26,908 nucleotides of DNA from JAYRSJ01 sp041920215 (GTDB taxonomy: Bacteria > Pseudomonadota > Gammaproteobacteria > Burkholderiales > Burkholderiaceae_C). The DNA is taken from assembly GCA_041920215.1 (NCBI GenBank), contig JAYRSJ010000038.1, positions 1 through 26,908 of the forward strand. The letters run 5' to 3'. Below, piece by piece: positions 24,624 through 26,908 of the stretch (its first letter is position 1; each line of letters opens with the position of its first letter). The notes beneath the pieces were generated by a model. The model was not told the DNA's origin and searched no databases. It saw only the letters and a program-made list of their open reading frames with translations. The translations under genes and the position numbers were made by a program.

Positions 24624-25754
24624 TTAGCGCTGGCTGCGGCGACGGCGCGCGATCGCGCCGACGCTGATCAGGCCGGCCAGCAGCATCGCGTAGGTCGAGG
24701 GCTCGGGCACGGCCGTCACCTGAGAGACCCAGGCGGCGTGCGAGTACACCGCGGTAGAACCGGACACATCGCCATAGCTGGTGGTGTTGCCCCAGTTGCC
24801 GCCGGCACCGTTTGCGCCGGTGCTGACATCGCAGTTGGGCGTGATGCCGAAGCTGGTGCAGAAGCTGAAGTAACCGTAGGAGTGCACGCCCGAGATCAGC
24901 CACTCGCTGCCGTTCCAGACGAAATCGGCACCGCCGGAATCGCCGCCAGCGATCAGGGCCTCGTTGGCGCGGCCGGTGTCGCTGCTCCATACATTGCCGG
25001 TCAGCTCGGCCAGCATGCCCAGCGCATTGTTGCCGGGCAGGCCGTTGTCGAAGTCGAACAGATACTCTTCGCCGAAATATTCCCAGTTGTTGGGGCCGTA
25101 GACGGCGGTGTCGAAGGTCTGCACCGACACATCGGCCACGTTATAGCCCCAATGGCCCCAGCCCCAGTCGCCCCAGTTGGAACGGGTGGTCGAGTCACCG
25201 GTGGTGGTCGAGCCGTAGCCGGTGATCAGCATGGACTTGCCGACATCGTTGCTGGTGCTGAGATTGAAGCCCTGGATGCCTACCACCGGCGCGTCCAGCT
25301 TGATCACCGCGATATCGGCGCCGGTGCCCAGGCTGCCATTCCAGCCGCTGTGCACATAGGCGGTGCTGGCACTGCGGGTCTCCTTGGCCACATTGCCGTA
25401 GACGCCGAAGGAGATCTCCATCACATTGAAATCGTCGGCGCAATGCGCGGCCGTCAGCACGTACTGACCACCGGCCAGCAAGGTGCCCGAGCAGACATAG
25501 GAGCCGTTGTTCAGATTGCCGTCGTTGTCGAAACGCAGGCGGGCCACACCATCCATGGAGACGCCGTTGAACAACTGGCCATCGACCATGCGCCAGCGGA
25601 AAGGGTCCGAGGTATTCGAGGTATTGGGCGACAGCAGATCGGCACCGACATAGCCGATCATTGCGCCCTTATCGTCCGTCGCAGCCTGTGCAGACAGTGC
25701 CGTCAGCAGCGCCGCAGCCACTGGCACCAAACGCCATTGTTTCGAGCAAACCAT
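24624..25754 (-). CDS. Trypsin-like serine protease with PEP-CTERM anchor (2)
   Basis: 376 residues. Signal peptide 1-24 (cleavage near SAQA-A). Chymotrypsin triad His104 (VLTAAHCADD), Asp147 (TGADIAVIKL), Ser273 (GGDSGGADF). The C-terminus carries VPEPSTYAMLLAGLISVGA and a basic end (RRRRSQR), a full PEP-CTERM signal. It is a clear paralogue of the other protease: both share SNTSDPxxWR near the mature N-terminus, the two Cys near SFGITPNCD, and the tail SGSTAVYSHAAWVSQVTAVPEP. The ATG at 25754 is preferred because GAGAGGG lies about seven bases upstream; longer starts lack a ribosome site and signal peptide. It is monocistronic, with its own terminator. Surface proteolysis is the likely role; substrate unknown. 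Confidence 0.94.
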   Translation of the reverse strand: MVCSKQWRLVPVAAALLTALSAQAATDDKGAMIGYVGADLLSPNTSNTSDPFRWRMVDGQLFNGVSMDGVARLRFDNDGNLNNGSYVCSGTLLAGGQYVLTAAHCADDFNVMEISFGVYGNVAKETRSASTAYVHSGWNGSLGTGADIAVIKLDAPVVGIQGFNLSTSNDVGKSMLITGYGSTTTGDSTTRSNWGDWGWGHWGYNVADVSVQTFDTAVYGPNNWEYFGEEYLFDFDNGLPGNNALGMLAELTGNVWSSDTGRANEALIAGGDSGGADFVWNGSEWLISGVHSYGYFSFCTSFGITPNCDVSTGANGAGGNWGNTTSYGDVSGSTAVYSHAAWVSQVTAVPEPSTYAMLLAGLISVGAIARRRRSQR

Positions 25755-26012
25755 AAACAAGCCCTCTCTGAACATTTGTGAAGAAACGTTAGCGATCCTA
25801 GGGGCTGAAGCGCCGCAGCCCACCGCCCTCCCCCCCTGTTCACGGGACAGTTTGCGCCCCGGTACTTTCCCGGACAGTGGCAACCCTGAAGCGCTTGTTG
25901 GCGGGTTTTTCTGGGGCTTGTCGGCGCAACGGAGCGCCGCGGATCAGGCACCATGGCCGAGGCGGCAAGCGGTGCCGTAGCGAGGGCTGGAACAAGGCAG
26001 GCAGGCAAGCGC
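25755..26012. promoter_or_regulatory. Divergent promoter region with CCTAGG element
   Basis: This gap separates the protease (minus strand) from the right-edge gene (plus strand), so it holds both promoters. ATCCTAGGGG at 25795-25804, about 41 bp before the protease start, repeats (inverted) the element in the Lpo operon leader. No clear -10/-35 pair could be assigned. An in-frame ATG at 25953 could extend the right-edge gene by 20 residues into this gap. Confidence 0.35.
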
Positions 26013-26908
26013 ATGGATCGATTGGCCGAACAGGTGGTGGCGTGGCACAACCGCAATCCCCTGGCAAAGCGCATCAGCATCTTCGACGTCCACACCATCG
26101 GCGTGGTGGCGCTGCCGTTCATGCGCAGCGGCGGCCCGGCCCAGGAGCCGGGTCTGGACACGCACACCCCGGCCCTGGATGCCAATGCCCTGGACGCCTT
26201 GCCGGGCACCGATGCCATGGTGGCCGCGGCCGAGGAGGCGGCCGCCACCAGTGCCGCGCCCAAGCCCGCGGCCGGCAAGCGCAAGGGCCTTGCCGGGCTG
26301 GCCGCCGGAGCGCTGGCGGCGCTGCCCGCGGGCCTCAGCCGCTGGCGCCGGCTGCTGCCGCAGCGCGAGCGTGCCTGGGCGCTGTTCAGCGAGCGTTTCA
26401 TCAGCCGCCTGTCGCATCGCGCCATCGTCAATTTCGCACTGAAGCATGGCTATGGCACAGTGCCGGGCTCGGCCGACTGGCCGATGCGCACCGTCGCGGT
26501 CGACGAGCGCCTGATGCATGAGGGCAGCGGTGCCTGGCCCTACGAGATCTACCTGATCAGCGCCGGCATCGATGCCGGCAGCTCGCGCACCCGGGTGCTG
26601 ATGGCGCGCCACCCCGGCCAGGCGCTGGCGGTGCTGGGCCGGCGCTGCCTCAACCCGCTGGCGGTGGCCGCCGCACTGGCCCTGCCGGCCGCGCTGCTGA
26701 CCTCGCTCAGCGTGCTGATGTGGCCCGCCGGCACCGAAGCGGACCGGCTGGCCAGCGCCGCCAGCGCCGCCTCGGCGGCCGTGGCGGCGTCCGCGGCATC
26801 CGCGGCGCCCCCCCTGGCACCCGCGGCCTCGACGGCGGCGCCGCCTGCAGCCTCCGCAGCCTCCGCAGCGGCCCGCGCGGGCAGCGCCCCCGCCGTGGCC
26901 GCGCCGCT
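26013..26908 (+). CDS. Membrane protein with Ala-rich tail, 3' partial
   Basis: The frame runs from the ATG at 26013 to the right edge with no stop (298 residues seen). Start MDRLAEQVVAWHNRNPLAKR is followed by an Ala-rich stretch (about 68-108) and a globular part: RFISRLSHRAIVNFALKHGYG, PGSADWPMRTVAVDE, WPYEIYLISAGIDAG. A predicted transmembrane helix runs from about 214 to 236 (LNPLAVAAALALPAALLTSL). Beyond it, residues 245-298 are almost only Ala, Ser and Pro, a linker that suggests an extra-cytoplasmic domain beyond the window (a SPOR or binding domain is one guess). AGG lies seven bases before the ATG; an alternative start at 25953 is in frame. No family is recognised with confidence. 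Confidence 0.75.
   Translation, partial: MDRLAEQVVAWHNRNPLAKRISIFDVHTIGVVALPFMRSGGPAQEPGLDTHTPALDANALDALPGTDAMVAAAEEAAATSAAPKPAAGKRKGLAGLAAGALAALPAGLSRWRRLLPQRERAWALFSERFISRLSHRAIVNFALKHGYGTVPGSADWPMRTVAVDERLMHEGSGAWPYEIYLISAGIDAGSSRTRVLMARHPGQALAVLGRRCLNPLAVAAALALPAALLTSLSVLMWPAGTEADRLASAASAASAAVAASAASAAPPLAPAASTAAPPAASAASAAARAGSAPAVAAP

Overview
The window is high-GC DNA (around 70 percent by eye) and looks like an ordinary chromosomal stretch of a Burkholderiales betaproteobacterium. The likely neighbourhood is the Roseateles/Rubrivivax/Leptothrix group. This is an inference from PEP-CTERM proteins, an LpoB/YcfL/COG3014 cluster, Methyltransf_32 and COG2509 proteins and codon use; no marker gene is present. 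No rRNA, tRNA, CRISPR array, insertion sequence or phage gene was seen. Both edges cut through genes.

Left part (1-11155). A cut-off secreted-type protein (PD40 beta-propeller blades plus an NTF2-like domain) faces a three-gene MacAB/DevBCA-type export operon (membrane-fusion adaptor, FtsX-type permease, LolD-type ATPase). Upstream of that operon and on the same strand is a Methyltransf_32 methyltransferase. A divergent SUMF1-fold protein lacks both catalytic cysteines. A five-gene minus-strand operon (10843 to 6375) follows: a COG3014 lipoprotein, a YcfL-like protein, LpoB (activator of the peptidoglycan synthase PBP1B in enterobacteria), a CsgG/LpoB-like periplasmic protein, and a translationally coupled alpha/beta hydrolase.

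Middle (11156-16637). This holds a histidine-phosphatase-fold protein with an altered active site, a 52-residue very basic protein with its own signals, a COG2509 FAD dehydrogenase, a secreted endonuclease/exonuclease/phosphatase-family protein, and the first of two PEP-CTERM trypsin-like proteases.

Right part (16630-26908). The most unusual locus is here. A 1157-residue protein fuses an NCS1 (purine/cytosine/allantoin-type) permease, an eight-cysteine cluster, two more membrane helices, a histidine kinase and a receiver. It is coupled by overlapping codons to a LuxR-type response regulator. It is divergent, across 84 bp, from the urease structural genes ureA, ureB and ureC. Between ureA and ureB sits a 56-residue membrane protein with a histidine-rich loop. 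A good sigma-54-type -24/-12 element lies in front of ureA. The urease maturation genes ureD, ureE, ureF and ureG are absent from the window. I infer a nitrogen-responsive unit in which a transporter-like sensor reads a purine-derived or urea-type compound and its regulator acts on urease or related catabolic genes; the ligand and targets are not shown by the sequence. A small lipoprotein, the second PEP-CTERM protease and a cut-off membrane protein with an Ala-rich tail end the window.
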